A DNA stretch of 49,981 bases from Pseudomonadota bacterium. GTDB lineage: Bacteria; Pseudomonadota; Gammaproteobacteria; Burkholderiales; Burkholderiaceae_C. The stretch lies in NCBI GenBank assembly GCA_963204815.1, contig CAUJHQ010000149.1, positions 1 through 49,981 on the forward strand, given 5' to 3'. Positions 1-8,411 of this stretch are shown here, piece after piece (within the stretch, counting starts at the first letter, position 1; the number at the start of each line of letters is the position of its first letter). Under the pieces are notes generated by a model, which saw nothing but the letters and a program-made list of their open reading frames with translations, made no database searches and was not told the DNA's origin. The translations under genes and the position numbers were made by a program.

Positions 1-35
1 CTGGACCGCGAAGGGGGTCGGAAGCGCTGGCCCCA

Positions 36-75
36 GGAAAAGCGAAAACCCCAGTCGAGTCAACGATCTGGGGTT
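36..75 (-). terminator. Probable rho-independent terminator of icd
   Basis: A perfect 8-bp inverted repeat (AACCCCAG at 47-54, CTGGGGTT at 68-75, 13-nt loop) lies about 45 bases past the icd stop. Read on the minus strand the stem is followed by a broken T tract (TTTTCGCTTTT). The rest of 1-120 shows no gene. Confidence 0.6.
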
Positions 76-120
76 CCGTGTGAGACCGATGGGGACGTTC
101 GGAGACGCCCCGGGACCGCA

Positions 121-1374
121 TTACATGTGGTCGATCATCACTTGGCCGAAGCCCGAGCACGAGACCTGGGTCGCGCCGTCCATCAGGCGCGCGAAGTCGT
201 AGGTGACCTTCTTGCTGAGGATCGAACGCTCCATCGACGCGATGATGAGGTCGGCCGCTTCGGTCCAGCCCATGTGGCGCAGCATCATCTCGGCCGAGAG
301 GATCTCGGAGCCCGGGTTGACGTAGTCCTTGCCGGCGTACTTCGGCGCCGTGCCGTGGGTGGCTTCGAACATCGCGACGCTGTCGCTGAGGTTCGCACCC
401 GGGGCGATGCCGATGCCGCCGACTTGGGCGGCGAGCGCGTCGGAGACGTAGTCGCCGTTCAGGTTCAGCGTGGCGATCACGCTGTACTCGGCCGGGCGCA
501 GCAGGATCTGCTGCAGGAACGCGTCGGCGATCGAGTCCTTGATGGTGATTTCCTTGCCCGTCTTCGGGTTCTTGAACTTGCACCACGGGCCGCCGTCGAT
601 CGGCTGCGCGCCGAACTCGCGCTGCGCCAGCGCGTAGCTCCAGTCGCGGAAGCCACCCTCGGTGAACTTCATGATGTTGCCCTTGTGCACGATGGTCACG
701 CTGGGCTTGTCGTTGTCGACGGCGTACTGGATGGCCTTGCGCACCAGGCGCTCGGTGCCTTCGCGGCTGACCGGCTTGATGCCGATGCCCGAGGTGTTCG
801 GGAAGCGGATCTTCTTGACGCCCATCTCGTCGATCAGGAACTTGATGAGCTTCTTCGCCTTGTCGGTCTCGGCTTCGTACTCGATGCCGGCGTAGATGTC
901 TTCCGAGTTCTCGCGGAAGATCACCATGTTGGTCTTCTCGGGTTCCTTCACCGGGCTGGGCACGCCCTTGAAGTACTGGATCGGGCGCAGGCAGACGTAG
1001 AGGTCGAGTTCCTGGCGCAGCGCCACGTTGAGGCTGCGGATGCCGCCGCCGACCGGCGTGGTCAGCGGGCCCTTGATGGAGACGACGTAGTCGCGCACCG
1101 CGTGCAGGGTCTCTTCGGGCAGCCAGACGTCGGGGCCGTAGACCTTGGTCGACTTCTCGCCCGCGAAGACTTCCATCCAGTGGATCTTGCGTTTTCCGCC
1201 GTAGCTCTTGGCGACCGCGGCGTCCACCACCTTCAGCATCACCGGGGTGATGTCGAGGCCGGTGCCGTCGCCCTCGATGTAGGGAATGATGGGCTGGTCA
1301 GGGACGTTCAGCGAGAAGTCGGCATTGACCGTGATCTTCTGGCCGCCGGTCGGCACCTTGATGTGCTGGTACAT
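121..1374 (-). CDS. icd: Isocitrate dehydrogenase (NADP+)
   Basis: Converts isocitrate to 2-oxoglutarate and CO2 with NADP+ in the cytoplasmic TCA cycle. The 417-residue length matches bacterial Icd of the E. coli type. Visible family marks are the IEGDGTG segment near residue 35, the substrate serine region [13 protein letters not shown] near 110-122, the [13 protein letters not shown] block near 155-167, and the C-terminal cofactor region with [12 protein letters not shown] near 340. The ATG at 1374 starts MYQHIKVP, as in other members. It stands alone, divergent from the small repeat protein at 1525, and ends before a hairpin at 36-75. Nothing is odd about it. Confidence 0.97.
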   Translation of the reverse strand: MYQHIKVPTGGQKITVNADFSLNVPDQPIIPYIEGDGTGLDITPVMLKVVDAAVAKSYGGKRKIHWMEVFAGEKSTKVYGPDVWLPEETLHAVRDYVVSIKGPLTTPVGGGIRSLNVALRQELDLYVCLRPIQYFKGVPSPVKEPEKTNMVIFRENSEDIYAGIEYEAETDKAKKLIKFLIDEMGVKKIRFPNTSGIGIKPVSREGTERLVRKAIQYAVDNDKPSVTIVHKGNIMKFTEGGFRDWSYALAQREFGAQPIDGGPWCKFKNPKTGKEITIKDSIADAFLQQILLRPAEYSVIATLNLNGDYVSDALAAQVGGIGIAPGANLSDSVAMFEATHGTAPKYAGKDYVNPGSEILSAEMMLRHMGWTEAADLIIASMERSILSKKVTYDFARLMDGATQVSCSGFGQVMIDHM

Positions 1375-1524
1375 GGACGCAAGTCTCCGAAGGGGTCTGG
1401 CTGTTTCAGGGGAACACGAAATTCTAAGTCAGCAGGCCTGTCAACCGACTGACGCGCCCGCCCGTTTCGGTTGGGCCTCCCGGTTGGAGGGGGGTGAACT
1501 GAAACTTTCAAAAGGTACCTGCAA

Positions 1525-1743
1525 ATGAACAAGATCCTGGCCACCCTGATCGCCGCCGCCTTCGCCACCACCGGCGCCTTCGCCGCCGAGGCCAAGAAGG
1601 AAGAAGCCAAGCCCGCCGCTGCCGCCCCGGCCGCCAAGAAGGAAGAGGCGAAGCCCGCTGCTGCCGCCCCGGCCGCCAAGAAGGAAGAGGCGAAGCCCGC
1701 CGCTGCCGCCCCGGCCGCGAAGAAGGAAGAAGCCAAGAAGTAA
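1525..1743 (+). CDS. Small secreted Ala/Lys/Glu repeat protein
   Basis: A 72-residue protein with a clear signal peptide (MNKILATLIAAAFATTGAFA, cleavage after AFA) and a mature part made almost wholly of a 14-residue unit, AKKEEAKPAAAAPA. There are three full copies and a partial fourth. The DNA repeats with a 42-bp period (1591-1716, then a partial copy) and the copies differ at a few third positions, so the protein repeat is under some selection. The mature protein would be periplasmic, highly charged and probably disordered. Similar low-complexity exported proteins occur in Burkholderiales without known function. I do not assign one. It is followed by a strong terminator at 1787. Confidence 0.8.
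   Translation: MNKILATLIAAAFATTGAFAAEAKKEEAKPAAAAPAAKKEEAKPAAAAPAAKKEEAKPAAAAPAAKKEEAKK
1591..1740 (+). repeat. 42-bp tandem repeat inside the small secreted protein
   Basis: Three full 42-bp units start at 1591, 1633 and 1675, with a partial fourth at 1717-1740. Each encodes AKKEEAKPAAAAPA. Units differ mainly by silent changes (GAAGCC against GAGGCG, CCCGCC against CCCGCT). Confidence 0.9.
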
Positions 1744-1786
1744 TCGGCTTCGGCTGACGGAGCCCCCTCGGGGTGCTCCGGCGCGC

Positions 1787-1816
1787 AACGCCCGGCTCGC
1801 CCGGGCGTTTGCGTTT
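1787..1816. terminator. Rho-independent terminator between convergent genes
   Basis: Perfect 9-bp stem AACGCCCGG (1787-1795) / CCGGGCGTT (1801-1809) with a 5-nt loop, followed by TTGCGTTTT on the plus strand. It sits between the repeat protein (plus) and the TauE/SafE-like gene (minus), so it can end the first and, through the A-rich side, possibly the second. Confidence 0.75.
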
Positions 1817-1841
1817 TCGGGTGTCCCGCGCGCGCGACCGA

Positions 1842-2525
1842 TCAGAAGCCGCAGTACGCGGCGACCGTCTGCCAGAGCCCGTGGCCGAGCGCCCAGCCCG
1901 AAGTCGCGGCCAGCAGCGCGCCCGCCGCGCGCACCGCCCACGCGCTGCTGCCGGCGGCGGCGGTGCCGCCGAGGCGCATCCACAGCCACGGCCCGGCGGC
2001 GAGACCCACGCCGCTGGCGATGCCGAAGGCCGCCATCGCGCCCGCGCCGCCGGCCGGGCCATTGGCGAGTGCCGCCACCACCAAGGCCGATTGCAGCAAG
2101 CCGCACGGCCACGCGAACCACAGCCCGCCCGCGAGCGCCGCTTCGGCCGGCCCGCGCACGCGCTGCCAGCCACCCGCTGCGGCCGGCGCGTCCTGCCGCC
2201 GCCCGTAACGCTCCAGCCACGCGGGCTGGCGCCCCTTCACGATGAGCCAGAGGCCGAGCGCAGAGGCCGCCACGTGCGCCAGGGTCCAGAGCGGTCGCAG
2301 TGCCGGGCTCCACTGCCCCAGTTGCGCCAGCGCGCCGACGCTCGCCGCCGCAACCGCGCCGGCGGCAGCGTAGCCGGCGACGCGGGCGACGTGGAAGCTC
2401 AGGCTGGAGGCGCCCGCCGGCCCGCGACCGGTGACGGCGGCACACGCGGCACCGCACATCGCCGCACAGTGCGGCGACCCGGCAAAGCCCAGCAAGGCAG
2501 CACTGGCGATGAGCGCGGCGTCCAC
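1842..2525 (-). CDS. TauE/SafE (DsbD_2-like) membrane protein of the cbb3 region
   Basis: About 227 residues, mostly hydrophobic, with roughly six membrane segments. Near the N-terminus is a GSPHCAAMCG motif (His-Cys...Met-Cys-Gly), typical of the cytochrome-biogenesis/TauE-SafE proteins found beside hemN, fnr and ccoS in many proteobacteria; copper or thiol handling during cbb3 assembly is the usual guess. The likely start is GTG at 2525, two bases after the hemN stop codon, which implies translational coupling; the same frame is open further upstream only inside hemN. The substrate is not established. Confidence 0.75.
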   Translation of the reverse strand: MDAALIASAALLGFAGSPHCAAMCGAACAAVTGRGPAGASSLSFHVARVAGYAAAGAVAAASVGALAQLGQWSPALRPLWTLAHVAASALGLWLIVKGRQPAWLERYGRRQDAPAAAGGWQRVRGPAEAALAGGLWFAWPCGLLQSALVVAALANGPAGGAGAMAAFGIASGVGLAAGPWLWMRLGGTAAAGSSAWAVRAAGALLAATSGWALGHGLWQTVAAYCGF

Positions 2526-2527
2526 GC

Positions 2528-3913
2528 CTAGATGATGCGCGAGAAACGCTCCCGCGCCTGGTGCGCGCGCAGGTACTTGTCGAAGGCCATCGCGATGCCG
2601 CGCACGTAGAACCAGCCGCTGGCGGTGACCTGGATGTGGTCGTCGGCCACCTCGACGAGGCCGCCTTCGGCGAGCGAGGCGAGCGACTCGATCTCGGCGC
2701 TGAAGTAGTCCTTCATCTTGATCAGGTGCGCGAGTTCGATCGACTCGAAGTCGACGCGGCCCTGGCACATCAGCGCCATGATCACCGCGCGGCGAACGAG
2801 GTCGTCGCGCGTCAGCGCGAGCCCGCGCACGACGGCGAATTCACGCTGGCGCATCGCGTCGTAGTACTCGGGCAGCGTCTTGGCGTTCTGGCTGTAGGTG
2901 GCCCCCATGCGGCCGATCGACGACACGCCGAGGCCGATCAGGTCGGCGTCCGGCTGCGTGCTGTAGCCCTGGAAGTTGCGATGCAGGCGACCCTGGCGCT
3001 TGGCAGCGGCGAGCGCGTCGCCCGGCAGCGCGAAGTGGTCCATGCCGATGTAGGTGTAGCCGTTGCCGATGAACCCGCTGATCGCGTCGCCGAGCATGCG
3101 CACGCGCTGCTCGGGGCGCGGCAGGTCGGCGCGGTCGATGCGCCGCTGCGGCTTGAAGCGCTCGGGCAGGTGCGCGTAGGCGTACAGCGCGATGCGGTCC
3201 GGGCGCAGTTCGGCGATCTGCGCGATCGTGCGCGAGAAGGACTCCGGCGTCTGCATGGGCAGGCCGTAGATCAGGTCGGCGTTGATCGACTCGAAGCCGA
3301 GCGCGCGGGCCTCGACGATGAGGTCGCGCACGGAGTCGAAGGACTGCACGCGGTGCACTGCCTGCTGCACCGCGGCGTCGAAGTCCTGGATGCCGAAGCT
3401 GATGCGGTTGAAGCCGAGGCCGGCGATGTGCCGCAGCCGCGCCGGCGACGCGGTGCGCGGGTCGACCTCGATCGAGATCTCGGCCCCGGGCGCGAGCGTG
3501 AAGCCGCGCTTGAGCGACGCCATCAGCGCCGTCAACTCGTCGTCGCTCAGGAACGTGGGCGACCCGCCGCCGAAGTGAAGCTGCGACACCGCGTGCTGAC
3601 GGCCCAGTTCGGCGGCGTGCAGTTCGATCTCGACGTCGAGCGCGGCCAGGTACTCGGCGCTGCGCTCGTGGTGCTTCGTGATGACCTTGTTGCAGGCGCA
3701 GTAGTAGCACACCGATTCGCAGAACGGCACGTGCACGTACACCGACAGCGGCGTTCGCCCGCCCACGGTGGCGCCTTCGGCGCGCTGGCGCAGGGCCTGC
3801 CGGTACTCCGCAGGGCCGAACGCCTCGACGAAGCGATCCGCGGTCGGGTACGATGTGTACCTCGGCCCGGGTACGTCCAGGCGCCGAAGCAAGTCATCCG
3901 AGATCAAGCTCAT
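2528..3913 (-). CDS. hemN: Oxygen-independent coproporphyrinogen III oxidase
   Basis: Radical-SAM enzyme that oxidatively decarboxylates coproporphyrinogen III to protoporphyrinogen IX without oxygen, in the cytoplasm. The 461-residue length is normal. The iron-sulfur motif CxxxCxxCxC is at C65, C69, C72 and C74 (CESVCYYCAC), and the N-terminal GPRYTSYPTA segment is typical of true HemN rather than HemW. The GGGSPTFL radical-SAM glycine motif follows. It is divergent from fnr and upstream of the TauE/SafE-like gene. The shared intergenic region contains a partial FNR box, in keeping with low-oxygen control. Confidence 0.95.
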   Translation of the reverse strand: MSLISDDLLRRLDVPGPRYTSYPTADRFVEAFGPAEYRQALRQRAEGATVGGRTPLSVYVHVPFCESVCYYCACNKVITKHHERSAEYLAALDVEIELHAAELGRQHAVSQLHFGGGSPTFLSDDELTALMASLKRGFTLAPGAEISIEVDPRTASPARLRHIAGLGFNRISFGIQDFDAAVQQAVHRVQSFDSVRDLIVEARALGFESINADLIYGLPMQTPESFSRTIAQIAELRPDRIALYAYAHLPERFKPQRRIDRADLPRPEQRVRMLGDAISGFIGNGYTYIGMDHFALPGDALAAAKRQGRLHRNFQGYSTQPDADLIGLGVSSIGRMGATYSQNAKTLPEYYDAMRQREFAVVRGLALTRDDLVRRAVIMALMCQGRVDFESIELAHLIKMKDYFSAEIESLASLAEGGLVEVADDHIQVTASGWFYVRGIAMAFDKYLRAHQARERFSRII

Positions 3914-3946
3914 GTGCGGACTCTGCCAAACCGCTCAGATTTCCGA

Positions 3947-3960
3947 TTGATCTGACGCAA
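3947..3960. promoter_or_regulatory. Imperfect FNR/ANR box between hemN and fnr
   Basis: TTGATCTGACGCAA matches the TTGAT-N4-ATCAA consensus fully in the left half and at three of five bases in the right half. Its centre is about 55 bp upstream of the fnr ATG and about 40 bp from the hemN ATG. It could serve fnr autoregulation or hemN. The position suits an fnr promoter better, because a class II hemN promoter would be nearly leaderless. Confidence 0.45.
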
Positions 3961-4008
3961 GCCCACCCAGCACCCGCATCGCGAATCAGGGTCAATCCGG
4001 AGTCAGTC

Positions 4009-4767
4009 ATGGAAGATACAGTCAGCAGGATGGAGACCCCAGTCCCGCCGCTCCGCCTGGAGCCCTTTAAGGTTGCCTGCTCGAGCTGCAACCTCCGTGA
4101 GTTGTGCCTGCCCGTCGGCATGTCGACCGACCAGATGGAACGTCTGGATTCGATGATCGCCACGCGCCGCACCGTCAGCCGCGGCGAGACGCTGTTCCGC
4201 GTCGGCGACGCCTTCGGCTCGATCTACGCCGTGCGCACCGGCTTCTTCAAGACCTGCGTGTCGTCCGAGGACGGCCGCGACCAGGTCACCGGCTTCCAGA
4301 TGGCCGGCGAACTGCTGGGCCTGGACGGCATCGGCACCGACCGCCACACCTGCGACGCGGTGGCACTCGAAGACTCCCAGGTCTGCATCATCCCGTTCCA
4401 CGACCTGGAAGACCTGTCGCGCGAGTTCAGCGACCTGCAGCGCCAGTTCCACAAGATCATGAGCCGCGAGATCGTGCGCGACCACGGCGTGATGCTGCTG
4501 CTGGGCAGCATGCGCGCCGAGGAGCGCCTGGCCGCCTTCCTCGTCAACCTGACGCAGCGCCTGAAGGCGCGCGGCTTCTCGCCGAACTCGCTGATCCTGC
4601 GCATGACGCGCGAGGAGATCGGCAGCTACCTCGGCCTGAAGCTCGAGACCGTCAGCCGCACGTTCAGCAAGTTCCAGGACGACGGCCTGCTCGAAGTGAA
4701 GCAGCGCCACATCCGCGTGCTCGACGGCGACGGCCTGCAGCGCCTGGTGAACGGCACGCCCTGCTGA
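4009..4767 (+). CDS. fnr: FNR/ANR-family oxygen-sensing regulator
   Basis: Crp-Fnr transcription factor that binds TTGAT-N4-ATCAA sites when its [4Fe-4S] cluster is intact at low oxygen. The four expected ligands are present: C24, C27, C33 (CSSCNLRELC) and C115 (DRHTC). A cyclic-nucleotide-type sensory fold follows, then a dimer helix, and a C-terminal helix-turn-helix near 196-220 (TREEIGSYLGLKLETVSRTF) with the E..SR recognition pattern of FNR. I chose ATG at 4009 (252 residues) because the longer frame upstream has no homologous character. It sits in the classic hemN-fnr-cco neighbourhood and likely controls the perfect box in front of ccoN. Confidence 0.95.
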   Translation: MEDTVSRMETPVPPLRLEPFKVACSSCNLRELCLPVGMSTDQMERLDSMIATRRTVSRGETLFRVGDAFGSIYAVRTGFFKTCVSSEDGRDQVTGFQMAGELLGLDGIGTDRHTCDAVALEDSQVCIIPFHDLEDLSREFSDLQRQFHKIMSREIVRDHGVMLLLGSMRAEERLAAFLVNLTQRLKARGFSPNSLILRMTREEIGSYLGLKLETVSRTFSKFQDDGLLEVKQRHIRVLDGDGLQRLVNGTPC

Positions 4768-4777
4768 GGGCGCGCCC

Positions 4778-4803
4778 GCCGCACGTTCAGCGGAACGTGC
4801 GGC
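4778..4803. terminator. Hairpin between fnr and the convergent small membrane gene
   Basis: An 11-bp perfect stem, GCCGCACGTTC (4778-4788) with GAACGTGCGGC (4793-4803) and a 4-nt loop. It spans the end of the fnr transcript and the stop codon of the minus-strand gene. There is no long T run on either side, so termination is likely but not certain. Confidence 0.5.
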
Positions 4804-5050
4804 TGTTGATCTCGGTCGCGCTCTCCGCGAGCAGGTGCGACATCAGGCCGGCCGCCGCGATCACGGCCCAGAAGACGATGAACGCGAGCGAGTAGACGGT
4901 CGACGCGCTCGTCTCGATCGCCGCGCCACCGAACCAATGCAGTTGGCCGGGGTCGACGAGCGAGAACACCAGCATCTCCAGCACGCCCGCCATCAGGAAC
5001 GACGGCCAGGCCACGGCCATCGCAGTGCTGGCGAAGCGACGGGGGATCAC
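4787..5050 (-). CDS. Small membrane protein at the end of the cco operon
   Basis: An 87-residue protein with two clear hydrophobic segments, about 10-30 (AVAWPSFLMAGVLEMLVFSLV) and 53-72 (TVYSLAFIVFWAVIAAAGLM), and a short polar C-terminus. I do not recognise a named family. It lies 12 bases after the FixH-like gene on the same strand, as the last gene of the cbb3 operon, so a small accessory or assembly role in the inner membrane is possible by position only. It is convergent with fnr. Confidence 0.65.
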   Translation of the reverse strand: MIPRRFASTAMAVAWPSFLMAGVLEMLVFSLVDPGQLHWFGGAAIETSASTVYSLAFIVFWAVIAAAGLMSHLLAESATEINSRTFR

Positions 5051-5062
5051 GGCGACCGCCCG

Positions 5063-5251
5063 TCAGCGCGCCGACTTGGCCGGCACGGCACCCGGCACGG
5101 CGGTGACGACGGGGTCCGCCCCGCGGTAGGCGATGACGGCGGTCACGATGCCCGCCACCACGACGACGGCGGGACCGCCGACCACGAGCCAGACCATCGG
5201 ATAGCGGTACCAGGGCTGGGTGTCGGTGACTGCGGGGGACTTGCGGCTCAT
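5063..5251 (-). CDS. Short FixH-like protein
   Basis: A 62-residue single-span membrane protein. The segment near 17-40 (WYRYPMVWLVVGGPAVVVVAG...VIAYRGADPVV) matches the N-terminal membrane part of FixH/CcoH proteins, which help cbb3 oxidase assembly. Full-length FixH has about 150 residues with a periplasmic domain; here the domain is missing, as in the short FixH annotated in several Burkholderiales. It lies 13 bases downstream of ccoG. The assignment rests on position and the conserved tryptophan/glycine-rich span, so it is moderate. Confidence 0.6.
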   Translation of the reverse strand: MSRKSPAVTDTQPWYRYPMVWLVVGGPAVVVVAGIVTAVIAYRGADPVVTAVPGAVPAKSAR

Positions 5252-5264
5252 GAGGGGCTCCTGC

Positions 5265-6698
5265 TCAGCGGGGGACCACGAAGGTCGACTTCTCGGCGGC
5301 GGCCGCGGGGGCGTCGCCGAGACGCTGGATCGTGAACATTATCGGGTGCGCGCCCGGTCCGGCCTGCTGCGCCACGTCGGGTGTCACGCGCACCGCCAGC
5401 GTGACCCAGCGGGCCTCGGCCGGCGCCACCTGGACTTCGTCCTTGCCGACCAGTTGCAGGTCCTTCAGGCCCTGGACGCTGACGCGGTAGCGCTGCGGCT
5501 GCTCGGTGGCGTTCATCACCTGCAGCCGGTACAGGTTCTCGACGAGCCCGTCGTCGACGATGCGCGCGAGCGAGGCACGGTCGCGCACGACGTCGACACG
5601 GAACGGGCTGCGCAGCGCCACGCTGGCGGCGAGCGCACCGACGATGACCAGCAGGATCACCGTGTAGACGATGACGCGCGGCCGCGCGACGCGGCGCCAC
5701 ATGTCCGCCGGCGGCAGCTGCTGGTCCAGGCCGTGCTGCGTGACGTAGCGCACCAGCCCGCGCGGGTACTTCATCTTGTCCATCACGCCGTTGCACACGT
5801 CGATGCACGCGGCGCAGCCGATGCATTCGTACTGCAGGCCGTTGCGGATGTCGATGCCGGTCGGACACACCTCCACGCACAGGCCGCAATCGATGCAGTC
5901 GCCCAGCCCCTGGCTGCGCGCGTCGATCTTGCGCGAGCGCGTGCCGCGCGGGTCGCCGCGGGCCTTGTCGTAGCTGATGATCAGCGTGTCCTTGTCGAAC
6001 ATCGCGCTCTGGAAGCGCGCGTACGGGCACATGTACTTGCAGACCTGCTCGCGCATGTAGCCGGCGTTGCCGTAGGTGGCGAAGCCGTAGAACAGGACCC
6101 AGAACCACTCCCAGGGCCCGAGCGCCAGCGCGGCGATCGCGGGCAGCAGCGTGCGCACCGGCGTGAAGTAGCCGACGAAGGTGATGCCGGTCCACAGGCC
6201 GCTGGCGATCCACACGACCTGCTTGCCCCCGGTGCGCCAGAAGCGGTTGAAGGTCCAGCCGCCGGCCTCGAGCTTGAGCCGCTTGTTGCGGTCACCCTCG
6301 AAGTGGCGCTCGACCCAGAGGAAGATCTCGGTGTAGACCGTCTGCGGGCAGGCGTAGCCGCACCACAGGCGCCCCGCCACCGCGGTGAACAGGAACAGCG
6401 CGTAGGCCGAGACGATCAGGATGCCCGTCAGGTAGATGAAGTCCTGCGGGTAGAGGACGAGGCCGAAGATGTAGAACCGGCGCGAGGCCAGGTCGAACAG
6501 CACCGCCTGGCGGTCGTTCCACTGCAGCCACGGCAGCCCGTAGAAGACGAGCTGCGTGGCCCAGACCAGCGCCCAGCGCCAGCCGGCGAACCACCCGCTC
6601 ACCGCCCGCGGGTGGATCTTCTTGGTCTTCGCGTAGAGCGAAACCAGCGCTGGCGAGTCGTCGCCCGCAGGGTTGGCGGTGGCGGGCGGGGGGGTCAT
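5265..6698 (-). CDS. ccoG: cbb3 oxidase assembly protein CcoG (FixG/RdxA)
   Basis: A polytopic membrane ferredoxin-like protein of 477 residues needed for copper delivery or redox steps in cbb3 assembly. It has an N-terminal membrane region with RLWCGYACPQTVYTE, a CKYMCPYAR segment, and two classical [4Fe-4S] motifs (CIDCGLCVEVCP and CIGCAACIDVC). A further membrane span precedes a C-terminal immunoglobulin-like domain rich in beta strands. The ATG at 6698 overlaps the ccoP stop by four bases (ATGA). The open frame extends upstream inside ccoP, but only this start gives the family N-terminus. Confidence 0.95.
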   Translation of the reverse strand: MTPPPATANPAGDDSPALVSLYAKTKKIHPRAVSGWFAGWRWALVWATQLVFYGLPWLQWNDRQAVLFDLASRRFYIFGLVLYPQDFIYLTGILIVSAYALFLFTAVAGRLWCGYACPQTVYTEIFLWVERHFEGDRNKRLKLEAGGWTFNRFWRTGGKQVVWIASGLWTGITFVGYFTPVRTLLPAIAALALGPWEWFWVLFYGFATYGNAGYMREQVCKYMCPYARFQSAMFDKDTLIISYDKARGDPRGTRSRKIDARSQGLGDCIDCGLCVEVCPTGIDIRNGLQYECIGCAACIDVCNGVMDKMKYPRGLVRYVTQHGLDQQLPPADMWRRVARPRVIVYTVILLVIVGALAASVALRSPFRVDVVRDRASLARIVDDGLVENLYRLQVMNATEQPQRYRVSVQGLKDLQLVGKDEVQVAPAEARWVTLAVRVTPDVAQQAGPGAHPIMFTIQRLGDAPAAAAEKSTFVVPR

Positions 6699-7612
6699 TG
6701 GGCGGTGGCGACGGCCCTGCCCTGCGACAGGCTCCAGACGTAGGCGCCGAGCACGTGGATCTGCTCGGGCGCGAGGCGCTCCTTCTGCGCCGGCATCACG
6801 TTGACCTTGCCCTGCGTGACGATGTTGACGATGGCCTGCTCGCCCCAGCCGTGCAGCCAGATCTTGTCGGTCAGGTTCGGCGCGCCGAGGGCCTGGTTGC
6901 CCTTGCCGTCGGGACCGTGGCACGCGGCGCAGACGGCGAACTTGGCCTTGCCGAGTTCGGCCGCGACCGCGTTGTGCGGGCTGCCGGACAGGCTCAGCAC
7001 GTAGTTGGCCACGTTCTTCACGTCCTCGGCGCTGCCCACCGCAGCGGCCATCGGCGGCATGTTGCCCTGGCGGCCACCGTTGATGGTCTCGACGATCTTC
7101 TCGGGCGCGCCGCCGTACAGCCAGTCGGCATCGGTCAGGTTCGGGAAGCCCTTGCTGCCGCGCGCGTCGGCACCGTGGCACTGCGCGCAGTTGTTGGCGA
7201 ACAGGCGCTCGCCGATCGCCATCGCCTTCGGGTCCTTGGCCAGGTCGGCCGCCGACATCGCGGTGTACTTCGCGTAGACGGGCGCCATCGCGGCACGCGC
7301 CTTCGCCACCTCGTCGTCGTGCTGCTTGACGCTGGTCCAGCCCAGGCTGCCCGGGTTGGTGCCCAGGCCGGGATAGAAGGCGAGGTAGACGCCGGAGAAG
7401 ACGACCGTGAGCACGAACAGGCCCATCCACCAGCGCGGCAGCGGGTTGTTCAGTTCACGCAGGTCCTCGTCCCAGACGTGGCCCGTGGTGTTGTCGTTGG
7501 CCATGACCTTGCGCTTGCTGGCGATGGCCAGCAGCACGAGGCAGACGATCAGGCTGACGATCGTGACACCCGCCACGTAGATCGCCCAGCCCGAGTTGAC
7601 GAAGTCGCTCAT
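6695..7612 (-). CDS. ccoP: cbb3 oxidase dihaem cytochrome c subunit CcoP
   Basis: Carries electrons to the CcoN/CcoO core in the inner membrane. The 305-residue protein has an N-terminal span near 10-32, a second near 60-80, and two c-type haem motifs: CAQCH near residue 142 and CAACH near 230, each followed by a methionine ligand region. The ATG overlaps the ccoQ stop by four bases, and the stop overlaps ccoG, so ccoQ-ccoP-ccoG are translationally coupled. Its length and two-haem layout are normal. Confidence 0.96.
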   Translation of the reverse strand: MSDFVNSGWAIYVAGVTIVSLIVCLVLLAIASKRKVMANDNTTGHVWDEDLRELNNPLPRWWMGLFVLTVVFSGVYLAFYPGLGTNPGSLGWTSVKQHDDEVAKARAAMAPVYAKYTAMSAADLAKDPKAMAIGERLFANNCAQCHGADARGSKGFPNLTDADWLYGGAPEKIVETINGGRQGNMPPMAAAVGSAEDVKNVANYVLSLSGSPHNAVAAELGKAKFAVCAACHGPDGKGNQALGAPNLTDKIWLHGWGEQAIVNIVTQGKVNVMPAQKERLAPEQIHVLGAYVWSLSQGRAVATAQ

Positions 7613-7761
7613 TGCGATTCCCCCTCGTTGTCCATGAAGGGCAGCCGCGCCGCCTCTTCGAATGCATCGCGACGCTTCCGCGCCCAGACCCAGACCACGA
7701 GCCAGACGAAGGTGAGGAAGCTCACCAGCGTCACGCCGCTGCGGATGTCGTTGAGGTCCAT
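7609..7761 (-). CDS. ccoQ: cbb3 oxidase subunit CcoQ
   Basis: A 50-residue protein (MDLNDIRSGVTLVSFLTFVW at the N-terminus) with one membrane span, a basic WARKRR segment right after it, and an acidic C-terminus ending DNEGESQ. This is the expected shape of CcoQ, which stabilises the oxidase complex. It begins 10 bases after ccoO and its TGA overlaps the ccoP ATG. It is short enough to be missed by automated calling, but the family position, coupling and sequence are clear. Confidence 0.9.
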   Translation of the reverse strand: MDLNDIRSGVTLVSFLTFVWLVVWVWARKRRDAFEEAARLPFMDNEGESQ

Positions 7762-7771
7762 GCCGCGCTCC

Positions 7772-8392
7772 TTACTTGACCGCGGTGCCGAGCACCTGCA
7801 GGTAGGCGATGAGCGCTTCGAGCTCGGTCTTGCCCTTCACCGCCTCGGCGGCGCCGGCGATGTCGGCATCGGTGTACGGCACGCCGACGGTGCGCAGCGC
7901 CTTCAGGTGCGCCGGCAGCGAAGCCGCGTCGACCTGGGCCGTCACGAGCCACGGGTACGCCGGCATGTTCGACTCCGGCACGAGGTCGCGCGGGTTGGTC
8001 ATGTGCACGCGGTGCCACTCGTCGCTGTATTTGCCGCCGACGCGCGCGAGGTCCGGGCCGGTGCGCTTGCTGCCCCACTGGAACGGATGGTCGTAGACGA
8101 ACTCGCCGGCACGCGAGTACGGGCCGTAGCGCAGCGTGTCGCCGCGCAGCGGCCGGATCATCTGCGAGTGGCAGTTGTAGCAGCCCTCCCGCAGGTAGAT
8201 GTCGCGGCCTGCCAGCTGCAGCGGCGTGTAGGGCTTGACGCCCTCGGCCGGCTGCGTCGTCGAGCGCTGGAAGAACAGCGGCACGATCTCGACCAGCCCG
8301 CCGACCGCGACGGCCAGCAGGATCAGCACGATCATCAGGAAGTTGCTGGTCTCGATCTTCTCGTGACCAACGGGTGCGTGTGTCTGAGCCAT
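7772..8392 (-). CDS. ccoO: cbb3 oxidase monohaem cytochrome c subunit CcoO
   Basis: Membrane-anchored c-type cytochrome (206 residues) of the cbb3 complex. It has an N-terminal span near 17-38, a single CYNCH haem motif (near residue 77) followed by SQMIRPLR, and the ESNMPAYPW methionine-ligand segment typical of FixO. It lies 19 bases after ccoN and 10 before ccoQ, and its length is normal. Confidence 0.96.
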   Translation of the reverse strand: MAQTHAPVGHEKIETSNFLMIVLILLAVAVGGLVEIVPLFFQRSTTQPAEGVKPYTPLQLAGRDIYLREGCYNCHSQMIRPLRGDTLRYGPYSRAGEFVYDHPFQWGSKRTGPDLARVGGKYSDEWHRVHMTNPRDLVPESNMPAYPWLVTAQVDAASLPAHLKALRTVGVPYTDADIAGAAEAVKGKTELEALIAYLQVLGTAVK

Positions 8393-8411
8393 GTTGTGTT
8401 TCTCCTCGTGC

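Noticed and set aside
127..1452. Long plus-strand frame opposite icd
   Set aside because: Composition (Arg, Asp, Ala, His, Val) is that of a codon-shadow frame, and icd on the other strand is certain.
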